A stretch of 64,000 nt of DNA from Variovorax ginsengisoli (GTDB lineage: Bacteria > Pseudomonadota > Gammaproteobacteria > Burkholderiales > Burkholderiaceae_C): the NCBI RefSeq assembly GCF_030486595.1, contig NZ_JAUJZH010000014.1:1-64000 (forward strand). The letters are read 5' to 3'. The position numbers were made by a program, and so were the translations under genes. The notes beneath the pieces were generated by a model that was not told the DNA's origin, made no database searches, and worked only from the letters and a program-made list of their open reading frames with translations. Shown one piece after another: positions 1 through 6,718 of this stretch; within the stretch, counting starts at the first letter, position 1, and each line of letters opens with the position of its first letter.

Positions 1-87
1 CCGGGGCGCCTCCGGCGGCCTGGCAGGGGCCTGAAGATTGAAAGAATCAAACCGCAGCCAATCCACTTAACTCAGGTCGATGCGTGT

Positions 88-402
88 TCAGACGACCGGA
101 GCCGGCTCTATCAGAGACATGCGCAGCGTCCTCCCCTCGACGGTTCGAGCCCCCAACGACTCTTCAATCACCTTCCCAGCTATGAGAGCGATGCGCAGGA
201 CGAGTGCATTGTCGATCGCCGGCCCAGTCGTTGCATCGAGGACCTTCGACGCTCTGCCCGGCTTGCGCTTCAGGCGGCCAAGCTCACCCAGTTTGCGCAC
301 CACGGCAAGGCCGATGTCGATCGTGAACGGCAGGCGCTTCAACAACTTGGGCGTGTGCTTGGCGCCGCCGGCTGCCTTGACAATGTTGGGTGCGTGAGGC
401 AT
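88..402 (-). CDS. hypothetical small basic protein, last gene of the accessory operon
   Basis: The 104-residue product is not recognised. The N-terminal half is rich in Lys and Arg (around residues 10-55); the rest is amphipathic with no signal peptide or membrane segment. The start was chosen at the ATG preceded by AGGAG five bases upstream; ten further in-frame codons lie before it. It is the most distal gene of a minus-strand run of seven accessory genes and lies about 60 bases after the HAD gene, so co-transcription is likely. No function is proposed. Confidence 0.5.
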   Translation of the reverse strand: MPHAPNIVKAAGGAKHTPKLLKRLPFTIDIGLAVVRKLGELGRLKRKPGRASKVLDATTGPAIDNALVLRIALIAGKVIEESLGARTVEGRTLRMSLIEPAPVV

Positions 403-465
403 TGACTCTCCTGGATACAAACCAAATGCCAAATCGGAATGCGAAGTACACAGCGTTCGCCGATC

Positions 466-987
466 TCAACGACCGAGCGCGCGCCTGATCGCGTCGAGGT
501 GGCTGGGCGTCAACCCGACGCCGACCTCGCAAAAGGCCACCAAGCCGCGTTCAGCCAAGGGCGAGTCCCTCAGTCCGGTGCCGGACAACTCGTCATCGAG
601 AATCACGAACCGCTCGCCATGCCGGTGCGCCGCCAGCCACGCATCGATGGCTTCGAGCCGAGTGGTGCCTTGTGCCTGCGGCGCTTCCCACGCTGAGGGG
701 TGAAGCGATGCAGCCACCTGTGCGAGGCCGGTGCGGCGAAACAGATCTTCGAAGCCTTCGCGGTCCATGAATCTCAACCAGCTCGTGGTCAGAACGATCA
801 GTGGCCTGTACTCATTGATGATTTGAAGGAGCGTGTCGACCGCAGGCTGGTGGAACAGCCGCTCCCAGAGGTCGACCGGATGGTCGGGCGCGAAGACGTC
901 ATATCCGCCATACGGAGAATTGATGCAGAGCACGTCATCGAGGTCGAGGAACACCAAGGGGCGCATAGGGTCAAGACCTACAGGCAT
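466..987 (-). CDS. HAD-superfamily phosphatase-like protein (Swiss-Army-Knife RNA repair HAD type)
   Basis: The N-terminus carries the HAD motif I pattern VFLDLDDVLC with the nucleophile and acid/base aspartates. It is followed by LTTSW (motif II) and VILDDE (motif III/IV), and ends with a GL-T-x-H stretch. This arrangement fits the small HAD domain described in Swiss-Army-Knife RNA-repair proteins. Such proteins are predicted metal-dependent phosphatases; the substrate is unknown here. The frame stays open to a GTG at 1071, four bases after the preceding gene. The first ATG is at 987 and another at 966 sits just before motif I, so the start is uncertain. It belongs to the minus-strand accessory operon. 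Confidence 0.65.
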   Translation of the reverse strand: MPVGLDPMRPLVFLDLDDVLCINSPYGGYDVFAPDHPVDLWERLFHQPAVDTLLQIINEYRPLIVLTTSWLRFMDREGFEDLFRRTGLAQVAASLHPSAWEAPQAQGTTRLEAIDAWLAAHRHGERFVILDDELSGTGLRDSPLAERGLVAFCEVGVGLTPSHLDAIRRALGR

Positions 988-1075
988 AGCGGAATCAAGT
1001 CGTACTGACGGGACATCGCGGACCTCGCCGTGAGTCGCGCCCACGCGCTGGGACTTGGGCGCCTCGCCCACGGCA

Positions 1076-1528
1076 TCAGATCTGTCGATTGTCGCGTTCA
1101 GCGGGCGCGTGCGCCGCGCACACCGTCAAATAATAGCCGTTGTAGGAGCGGGTTCTGGCGGCCGCTCCGCAAACCATGCACGTCGTTCCCGTCCGGGCCT
1201 CGGCGCCATCGACAATGGCATCGATGCGGTCCGCAATGGAATGTCCCGCCTCGGTTGACTCTTTGATGACCGCATGGCCTCCTGGGCCGCCGATCAGGTC
1301 GACGACCAGGCGCGCTGACTTCCCCATTCGAAAGTAGAACCGCCCAGTACCAAACTTCTCCTTCACCTGGACCCAGTGAAAGTCGCGCTTGTCCTCCCCC
1401 AGCACCGCGTCGATCTGTTCACAGGCCTGCGCAAAGATCGGGAGCCACCCGTCGTAGTACTCCATGCTGACGGTGTGGCGCCCAAACATGTAGGGAAAGC
1501 GCGCTTCTAGTTGCTCGACCGGGGTCAT
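1076..1528 (-). CDS. hypothetical protein with a C-terminal zinc-finger-like CxxC/CxxH motif
   Basis: The 150-residue product has a soluble alpha/beta-like N-terminal part (aromatic segment around residues 23-30, then KFGTGRFYFR near 58-67). A C-terminal metal-binding pattern C117-x2-C120 and C137-x2-H140 suggests one zinc knuckle. The start has AAAGGA eight bases upstream. I recall similar unnamed proteins in mobile regions but cannot name the family. It sits between the BPSL0761-like gene and the HAD gene in the same direction. A nucleic-acid or protein-binding role is only an inference from the zinc motif. Confidence 0.55.
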   Translation of the reverse strand: MTPVEQLEARFPYMFGRHTVSMEYYDGWLPIFAQACEQIDAVLGEDKRDFHWVQVKEKFGTGRFYFRMGKSARLVVDLIGGPGGHAVIKESTEAGHSIADRIDAIVDGAEARTGTTCMVCGAAARTRSYNGYYLTVCAAHAPAERDNRQI

Positions 1529-1641
1529 GGGCTTTTTCCTTTGGGTTGATTGGCAGGCCCGCCGTGCGAGCCGACCTCCTTTCGAAAGGAGGCTCGTCGT
1601 GCGCTGCCGGCTTGATCGTCGTGAGGTACGCTCGCCGCGCA

Positions 1642-1875
1642 CTACCTCTCCGGCTCATCGCTGATCCACCAGCCAATCCGCTCATCGTTCTTGATGGCCG
1701 CTTCGATCTGCCAGGGCTCAGGGTAGTGCCGCAGGATGTGCTTGGCGACCTGCCGCAGCTTGAGCGGCACCGATCCTCCCCATAGCTCCTGATGCCTATC
1801 GGGTTTAAAAGCGAGTTCTCTCATCAACTCACCTGCGAAATCCAGTGCTCTGCGTCTTTCATAGGGCATCGTCAT
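1642..1875 (-). CDS. BPSL0761-family small protein
   Basis: The 77-residue protein begins MTMPYERRRA and contains A-GELM, an LWGG-VP element and a RHYP motif. These are hallmarks of the small family named after Burkholderia BPSL0761, whose function is unknown. The same pattern (MTMP, AGE, WG, LP, ALRHYP) opens the protein encoded immediately upstream, so the two look like tandem paralogues. Only two bases separate the genes, which implies translation from one transcript. The longer open frame upstream lacks this family start and was not used. Confidence 0.65.
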   Translation of the reverse strand: MTMPYERRRALDFAGELMRELAFKPDRHQELWGGSVPLKLRQVAKHILRHYPEPWQIEAAIKNDERIGWWISDEPER

Positions 1876-1877
1876 AG

Positions 1878-2567
1878 TCACTTGCCTTTCAGGTTGGTGC
1901 GACCGGCGTCGTGCGCGGCTCTGTCCGCGATGGGTGCCACACGGGCCATTCGAATTGCTTCCGCGGCCGCACATCGGCGCAGCTCGTCCATGACCTTGAT
2001 TCGGCCAGCTTCCGATCCCAGCATTTCAAACGGGATGCCTCCGAGCGATGAACGGATGCTTCGCAGCCAGCCGTACGCAACGCCTTCGGTCTTGAACACT
2101 CGCTTCGCTTCGCGTGCGACGGAATGCTCGGCCTCGAAAAGTTCGACGATTCCCTCGGGGTTGCCTGTAGTGAACAGGAGCTCGACGGGTTGTCGATAAC
2201 CGAGCGCAGGGTGCTCGGTTTCGAGCCAGGCTTGCAGATAGCCCACGGTGTCGAGTCTCGCGCCATCCGAGGCGAGTTCCGCGCCGACTCGTTCAACGGC
2301 TTCCAGCAACTTTAGGTACGCATCGTCTTGTTGCTGGGTGTCCTCCGTTACTCTGACCATCCAGGTGTGCATGCTTCTTTGGTCATCGGCTGCGTCTCTG
2401 AGCTCGAGCCAACTGGGGTAGTGCCGCAGGGCCTCCTCGGCCTCGGACACCAGACGGTCAGGCAGCTCCGCGCCCCAGATCTGCATGTGCTGCATGGTCT
2501 TGACGATGCCCACGAGAATCTCGCCGGCTCTACAGAATGCATCCATTCGCTGATGGGGCATGGTCAT
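1878..2567 (-). CDS. BPSL0761-like N-terminus fused to two Xre/MbcA/ParS C-terminal-like domains
   Basis: Residues 1-60 match the neighbouring BPSL0761-like protein (MTMPHQR, RAGEI, WGAELP, ALRHYP). After a linker, two segments resemble the toxin-binding C-terminal domain of MbcA/ParS/Xre antitoxins: residues 110-150 (AWLETEHPALG, then PVELL, NPEG) and 161-200 (YGWLRSIRSSLGG, then EMLG, EAG). The total is 229 residues. The start has GAGGAAG just upstream. In known systems this domain binds RES-type toxins, but no RES toxin is encoded in this window. The protein may therefore act as an orphan binding module or bind another operon product. The domain calls are by eye and moderately secure; the fusion itself is clear in the reading frame. 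Confidence 0.55.
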   Translation of the reverse strand: MTMPHQRMDAFCRAGEILVGIVKTMQHMQIWGAELPDRLVSEAEEALRHYPSWLELRDAADDQRSMHTWMVRVTEDTQQQDDAYLKLLEAVERVGAELASDGARLDTVGYLQAWLETEHPALGYRQPVELLFTTGNPEGIVELFEAEHSVAREAKRVFKTEGVAYGWLRSIRSSLGGIPFEMLGSEAGRIKVMDELRRCAAAEAIRMARVAPIADRAAHDAGRTNLKGK

Positions 2568-2618
2568 TTCGCGCTTCCTCATAATCAGGGGTTCGAGAGT
2601 GGTTGGCACACCGGGCCT

Positions 2619-3920
2619 TCAATGCAGCACCGGGCCCGCCGCGTCGTCGCCGACGACTTCGGAAGGCAGGTCAGCGGCACTCAGGTGCAGGCGTCCGCCT
2701 TGGACAGCGCGTGCCACGCTGTCCTGCACGACCTGGTAGATCTCGCGCGCGCTCAGGTGGGCGAGCTTACGTGACAGCGCGGGTTCAGGGGGCGCGAAAT
2801 TGGGCACGCTCAGCTTCAGGGCGGCGGCGGTGGCGACCACATGGGCCGCTCGCAGGGCCTGCTCGCCACGAGGGGGCAGGATCGAAAACTCTCGAAATCG
2901 CGTGCGCAACGATTCGGGCAACTTGCCAGCATCGTTTGACGTGGCAATGTAGATGGCAAGGCTTGCGTCAAACGTGATGTCCAGGCCGGCGTCTCGCACG
3001 GCGCATGCAGTCACGGGCTCCAGCAGCGAGTGCAGCGCCGCCAGCGGCTTGTACTGACTCTCTTGCGGCGCCTTGTCGATTTCGTCGATCAGGAAGACCG
3101 GATTGGCCGCGCCGCCCAGGACGATCTGTTCGAAGACGATGCCGTGCGACGCGGTGGCCCAATGGCGTTCAGTCCCCAGCCACAGCGCCGAGGCTTGGGC
3201 GTTCTCCATCGACTGGACACGGAGGGGCGCGCCCAACGCGTGGGCCAGATCCTTGGCGTAGTGCGTCTTCCCGACGCCCGGCGGCCCGTTCAAAAGAATC
3301 GACGGGATCACCAGCGGTTCGTGGCTGTGCATCGACAAGACGACGCGGCTGGCAACGAAGCGCGTCACCTCTTGCATGTGCGGATGCGCCTCCATCAGGA
3401 AGGCGAGGTCACGAATCCAGCGATCCGGGCTGCGAGCCGGATTGGCGACATCCCGGAAAGCGCCAGCTTTGGTGATCCGCGCCAGCAACTCGGCATCGTG
3501 CTTTTTGTAATCTCCCTCGCGCATGGCGCGCGCTCGCGATGCGGCGCCCCAGACCTCCGACCCGGTCAGTACCTGGTGCTTGCGAGAGGGGTCGTAGTCC
3601 GAGGGCAGGCGATCAAATTCCGCAACGAACGTGCCCTCGTCGACGCCACTGGCACCCTCCTCCGTTTCCTTGTCGCGCGCACTCGATGCCTTTCGCTCTT
3701 CGGCTTCGCGCAACCGCTCTGCGGCAGCCAAAGCGCGTTCGCGCTCTCTCTGCTGAGTTGCGTGCAGCATCACTTCCTCTTCGATTGACGCCACGATGGA
3801 GGTCGGAAGGAGAAGCTGAAAGGGCTGGCGCCCCTCCTCGTAGGTGGTGAACCAGCACATGGCGAAGCCGGCGGTTGTCGCCGGCGCGTCGTCGCCATGG
3901 TCACGGTGGCTGGCTTTCAC
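2619..3920 (-). CDS. Lon-like AAA+ ATPase without protease domain
   Basis: The 433-residue protein has a charged coiled-coil-like stretch (about residues 56-90). A single AAA+ module follows, with Walker A GPPGVGKT (212-219), Walker B FLIDEID (276-282), sensor-1 asparagine in IATSND (near 329) and candidate arginine fingers in LRTRF (near 339-341). The module resembles that of Lon, but the frame ends without a Ser-Lys protease domain. A remodelling or loading ATPase acting on an operon partner is inferred. The GTG start overlaps the stop of the small upstream ORF (GTGA), suggesting coupling; an ATG at residue 21 is an alternative. It is the largest gene of the accessory operon and follows a divergent XRE regulator. 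Confidence 0.75.
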   Translation of the reverse strand: MKASHRDHGDDAPATTAGFAMCWFTTYEEGRQPFQLLLPTSIVASIEEEVMLHATQQRERERALAAAERLREAEERKASSARDKETEEGASGVDEGTFVAEFDRLPSDYDPSRKHQVLTGSEVWGAASRARAMREGDYKKHDAELLARITKAGAFRDVANPARSPDRWIRDLAFLMEAHPHMQEVTRFVASRVVLSMHSHEPLVIPSILLNGPPGVGKTHYAKDLAHALGAPLRVQSMENAQASALWLGTERHWATASHGIVFEQIVLGGAANPVFLIDEIDKAPQESQYKPLAALHSLLEPVTACAVRDAGLDITFDASLAIYIATSNDAGKLPESLRTRFREFSILPPRGEQALRAAHVVATAAALKLSVPNFAPPEPALSRKLAHLSAREIYQVVQDSVARAVQGGRLHLSAADLPSEVVGDDAAGPVLH

Positions 3921-4090
3921 GTCGCGGCCTCCCTCGCCTCTTTCGCGCCGGGTGCAGACCCCGCCATCGAAGACGAGAACTCGCGGGGCTCGGGCACCGA
4001 CGAGGCCACCATCGACAAGCTTGAATGTGTTTCTGTCATTTCGCCAATTAATCTCATTGCCGACGCTAAGCTTCCGATGCGCGTTGACAT
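3917..4090 (-). CDS. possible small leader gene coupled to the AAA+ ATPase
   Basis: A 57-residue Ser/Ala/Glu-rich peptide starts MSTRIGSLAS, and its TGA overlaps the GTG start of the ATPase gene by four bases. The stop/start overlap is the main reason to regard it as translated. There is no strong ribosome-binding site, no recognised domain and no membrane segment. The frame is open further upstream to 4207, so the start is uncertain. It may be only a translational leader. Confidence 0.3.
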   Translation of the reverse strand: MSTRIGSLASAMRLIGEMTETHSSLSMVASSVPEPREFSSSMAGSAPGAKEAREAAT

Positions 4091-4276
4091 GACCCGTTTG
4101 CGGGCCCTTGGGAAGGGGCCACGACCGCCGGCGCAGAGATCCCGCTGACTTGCGAGGAACAGATCGTGGAGTGATGCAATGATATCAATATACCGTGGAG
4201 ATTTCAAAGGTGGCGCTTTTCTGCGTGGCGCTCTTCGGCGTGGCGTTGTTCGACTAGCCCGCCGACGATTCCCTCG
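4091..4276. promoter_or_regulatory. divergent promoter/operator region of the accessory operon
   Basis: This gap separates the minus-strand operon from the plus-strand double-HTH regulator. It holds an AT-rich patch (about 4178-4193) in otherwise GC-rich DNA, including the 8-base palindrome TGATATCA at 4180-4187 followed by AATATACC. Such a patch between a regulator and its divergent target is a typical place for a promoter and operator, but no -35/-10 pair can be fixed with confidence. Regulation of the ATPase operon by the XRE protein is inferred from position only. Confidence 0.35.
4210..4254 (+). repeat. three 15-base imperfect tandem repeats
   Basis: Units GTGGCGCTTTTCTGC, GTGGCGCTCTTCGGC and GTGGCGTTGTTCGAC follow each other without spacing. 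In frame they encode VALFC-VALFG-VALFD and then a TAG, preceded by a possible GTG start at 4195. This gives a 20-residue hydrophobic peptide. There is no clear ribosome-binding site. The stop lies about 20 bases before the XRE gene, so a leader peptide is conceivable but unproven. Confidence 0.5.
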
Positions 4277-4894
4277 ATGAGTTCAACGACGGGAACGCGA
4301 GGCGACCAGGACTATGTGCAGATGCTGGCCAGCGCGGTGCGCCGCGAGCGCACCGCCCAAGGCTTTACCCAGGAGGACTTCGCCAGGCACATCGGCATGG
4401 ACCGTGGCTACATGGGCGGCGTGGAGCGTGGGGAACACAACCTGACCTTCGGCAAACTGATGGACGTGCTCGAGGGGCTGCGGACCCCACCGGCCGTGTT
4501 CTTTCGCGAGATCCGCCTGCCCGACGACACCACCGAGGCATCGCGCCGGTCCGCTGGAAAGCCGCTCGCCCTTTCGCGCTCGCCAGACGCTAGTTCGGCG
4601 CAGATCCTCGGGGAGGCTGTCGCTCACGAGCGGCGACGCGCGGGCTTCACCCAGGAGGAGTTCGCGTACCACGCCGGTTTCGAACGCAGCTATGTCAGCA
4701 GCGTTGAATGCGGCAGGCGCAACCCGAGGTTCACCCAGCTGATTCGGATCCTGAAGGGGCTAGCCATCGAGCCGGCGGACTTCTTTCGGCACTTCCGGTG
4801 GCCAAACCCGCACGCCTCCCAACCTTCAGCGCCACGAGAGGCCTTGCGCCACGGACCGCGCGCCAAGGCCACCAAGGCCATCAAGGCCAACTGA
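4277..4894 (+). CDS. XRE-family transcriptional regulator with two helix-turn-helix domains
   Basis: The 205-residue protein contains two homologous Cro/C1-type HTH domains, near residues 13-75 and 110-172. Each shows the same order: RRERTAQGFTQEDFA then a GVERGEHN-type turn, and HERRRAGFTQEEFA then SVECGRRN. Each ends with a hydrophobic P-x-x-FFR segment. The C-terminus is Lys/Arg/Ala-rich. The duplication suggests that one chain could bind both halves of an operator. It is divergent from the ATPase operon and is the obvious candidate regulator of it and of itself. Confidence 0.8.
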   Translation: MSSTTGTRGDQDYVQMLASAVRRERTAQGFTQEDFARHIGMDRGYMGGVERGEHNLTFGKLMDVLEGLRTPPAVFFREIRLPDDTTEASRRSAGKPLALSRSPDASSAQILGEAVAHERRRAGFTQEEFAYHAGFERSYVSSVECGRRNPRFTQLIRILKGLAIEPADFFRHFRWPNPHASQPSAPREALRHGPRAKATKAIKAN

Positions 4895-5642
4895 TGCGGA
4901 GGGACTGACGGAAGAATCGGCGTGCGGCTGGTGCGGAGGCCCGCTTGCGCTGCACTGCCCATCTGTGGACGCACCGCGCCCCCACGCGCGAGCCGCGCCG
5001 TTGGTGCGGGCTCAGGCGCCCGAGCCCGAGCCCGAGCCCGAGCCGGTGGCTTGGCTGGCAGACCCGTTTCCCCGCCGCCGCACCTCGCGCCTGCTTCGCA
5101 CACGGGCCAATCTGGGGCCACGGGCGCGCTCGGCCGGGACCCGGTCGTCCAAGGCCAAGGAGATGACAGCCTCCATCGTTGACACCAGCGGCCGGCCCGA
5201 CGCGCGGCGCCACGGCCGAGTCGCACGAATGGATTCAGCGCGCAGGCGCCGCGAAGGCTGCGCGCGTTCGCAGCGCCAGTTCTCGCATGCGCGCGGGGCG
5301 GCCCCACCCCAGTCGCCCGAGCAGTCGGCCGATCCGCACGCGTCACGGACCCCCTGGACCCTGCGGCGGGCGGCTTGGTTCGATAGCGATCGCTGCGCGA
5401 AGCCTCGACGCCACCCGGTTCTGCACGCCGGCCCGGCGGAGAGGGCCCAGGTCGAGAGCAGCGGCACTTCCAACCGCGGCCCGAAGCATAGCGTCGACGA
5501 ATCGCACTTTGGCGCGGGCCGCGGTCCACGTGATAGGGGCCGATAACAAGCCAGTTATCGCCCACCCGAATGAGCCACACACCGGGCCAGCGGACACCAC
5601 TCCTGCGGTGGGTTGGCTAGACTAGGCGACTGGGAGATTCCG
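4895..5642. other. long stretch without a recognisable gene
   Basis: Several overlapping frames are open on both strands, as expected for very GC-rich DNA. None encodes a protein with recognisable motifs, a good ribosome-binding site or normal composition. The stretch contains four perfect tandem copies of CCCGAG at 5019-5042. It may be decayed coding DNA of the accessory region. Confidence 0.5.
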
Positions 5643-5882
5643 ATGGAACCCGTAAACATGTCGCAAGCGAAATCAGGGTTGTCACGCTTGGTGGATGACG
5701 TAGCGCAGGGGCGAGAGCGAGAAATCGTCATTGTCCGAGGCGGTCGGCCTGTCGCCAAACTCGTTCCCTTCGAAGACGACCTGAAAGGGAAACGCATCGG
5801 AGTAGCCAAGGGCAAGTTCCAAGCACCCGATTCCATCGATTCCTGCGACGAGGAACTGCCCGCGCTCTTCAGGGGCGACTGA
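5643..5882 (+). CDS. Phd/YefM-family antitoxin (orphan)
   Basis: The 79-residue protein begins MEPVNMSQAKSGLSRLVDDV and continues with EIVIVRGGRPVAKLVPF, the DNA-binding fold typical of Phd/YefM antitoxins. The C-terminal tail is acidic, as expected for a toxin-binding segment. GGGAG lies seven bases before the chosen ATG. In intact modules a PIN- or Doc-type toxin gene follows or overlaps the stop. Here the next 700 bases contain no such gene, so the toxin has apparently been lost or lies elsewhere. Confidence 0.8.
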   Translation: MEPVNMSQAKSGLSRLVDDVAQGREREIVIVRGGRPVAKLVPFEDDLKGKRIGVAKGKFQAPDSIDSCDEELPALFRGD

Positions 5883-6597
5883 CAGGAGCTCGAGGAACGT
5901 ACGGCCGGCTACCCATCAAGGCCAAGAGCTGATCGCTATCATCTTGATAGCATCCCAGTCAGGAATGGCGGGCTCGAACGGTTACGTCGACAGACGCTCA
6001 ACTTAGCAGGGCTGCTCCCACCCCCGCGGCCGAGTTCAGTGAACCGCAACTTCAGGACCCACTTGAACAATGCCTGGTAACTGCCTGATGGCAGACCACT
6101 CTCACTCGGGAAACCAAAAGGCGACGCTATGGCTTGTTTCCCACCTAGATGTGGCGTGCAGCTCTCAAGCCATCTCTCCGCGCGCGATAGCAACAAGCTG
6201 TCGCTCGTCCTCTTCGGCGTCCTCTCGGCCACGCCCCGACGTCAAGCCCTCTTCAATGAGCGCCCGAAGTCGTTGAATGGCGACCTCTCGCCTCGTATGT
6301 CGGCTGCGTTCGCCCAAGCTTCTGCCTTCGAAAGATTCTTGTTCAAGCGGTCGCTCGTTGTTTCTCGGCGGTGGGCGCATGCAACCGAAGATCGCAAAAA
6401 CTGACGACGGTTGTCAACTGGGCCGAAGAAGTCACCCATCGAGCCATTCCTTGGCCCGCTGCGGTGGTGCATCGGCCCCTTCCAAAGCCCCGGTTCCGGC
6501 ATTATTTGACCGCGTACGAATTCCGGCATTACGTGCGCATTCGAGCAAGAATTGCCGGAATCCACACAGGTACTAACCGGCTAACCCTTATGACTAT
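5883..6597. other. gene-poor stretch between the orphan antitoxin and tRNA-Lys
   Basis: No convincing gene is visible. The base composition looks lower in GC than the core genes to the right. Notable elements are a small hairpin (arms GCTATCA/TGATAGC, 5936-5952) and three copies of the motif TTCCGGCA near the tRNA (6494-6501, 6521-6528 and inverted at 6553-6560). A minus-strand fragment at 6165-6290 recalls a ParD-type antitoxin tail, but too weakly to call. The picture is of decayed mobile DNA. Confidence 0.5.
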
Positions 6598-6673
6598 TGG
6601 TAGGACGTACAAGATTCGAACTTGTGACCAACGGATTAAAAGTCCGCTGCTCTACCAACTGAGCTAACGTCCC
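6598..6673 (-). tRNA. tRNA-Lys (anticodon TTT)
   Basis: The 76-base minus-strand sequence folds as a cloverleaf: acceptor GGGACGT pairing with ACGTCCT, D-arm TAGCTCAGTTGGTAGAGCA, anticodon loop CTTTTAA with anticodon TTT, and T-loop GTTCGAATC. The encoded CCA end is at 6598-6600. The 3' end faces the accessory region on the left, the usual orientation when a genomic island has integrated into a tRNA gene. Confidence 0.95.
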
Positions 6674-6718
6674 GATACCAGTGTTCTTGGCCGGCGTCGA
6701 ATCCGGCAAAGCCTGAAA

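Noticed and set aside
5012..5473. Minus-strand 153-codon frame ending in a Gly-Ser repeat
   Set aside because: The repeat comes from the CCCGAG microsatellite; no motif or ribosome-binding site supports it as a gene.
4690..5580. Long minus-strand frame across the gene-poor stretch
   Set aside because: It overlaps the XRE gene, has low-complexity Arg/Pro/Ala-rich translation and no start signal.
5939..6232. 97-codon minus-strand frame left of the tRNA
   Set aside because: No recognisable motif, no good start, and overlapping alternatives on both strands.
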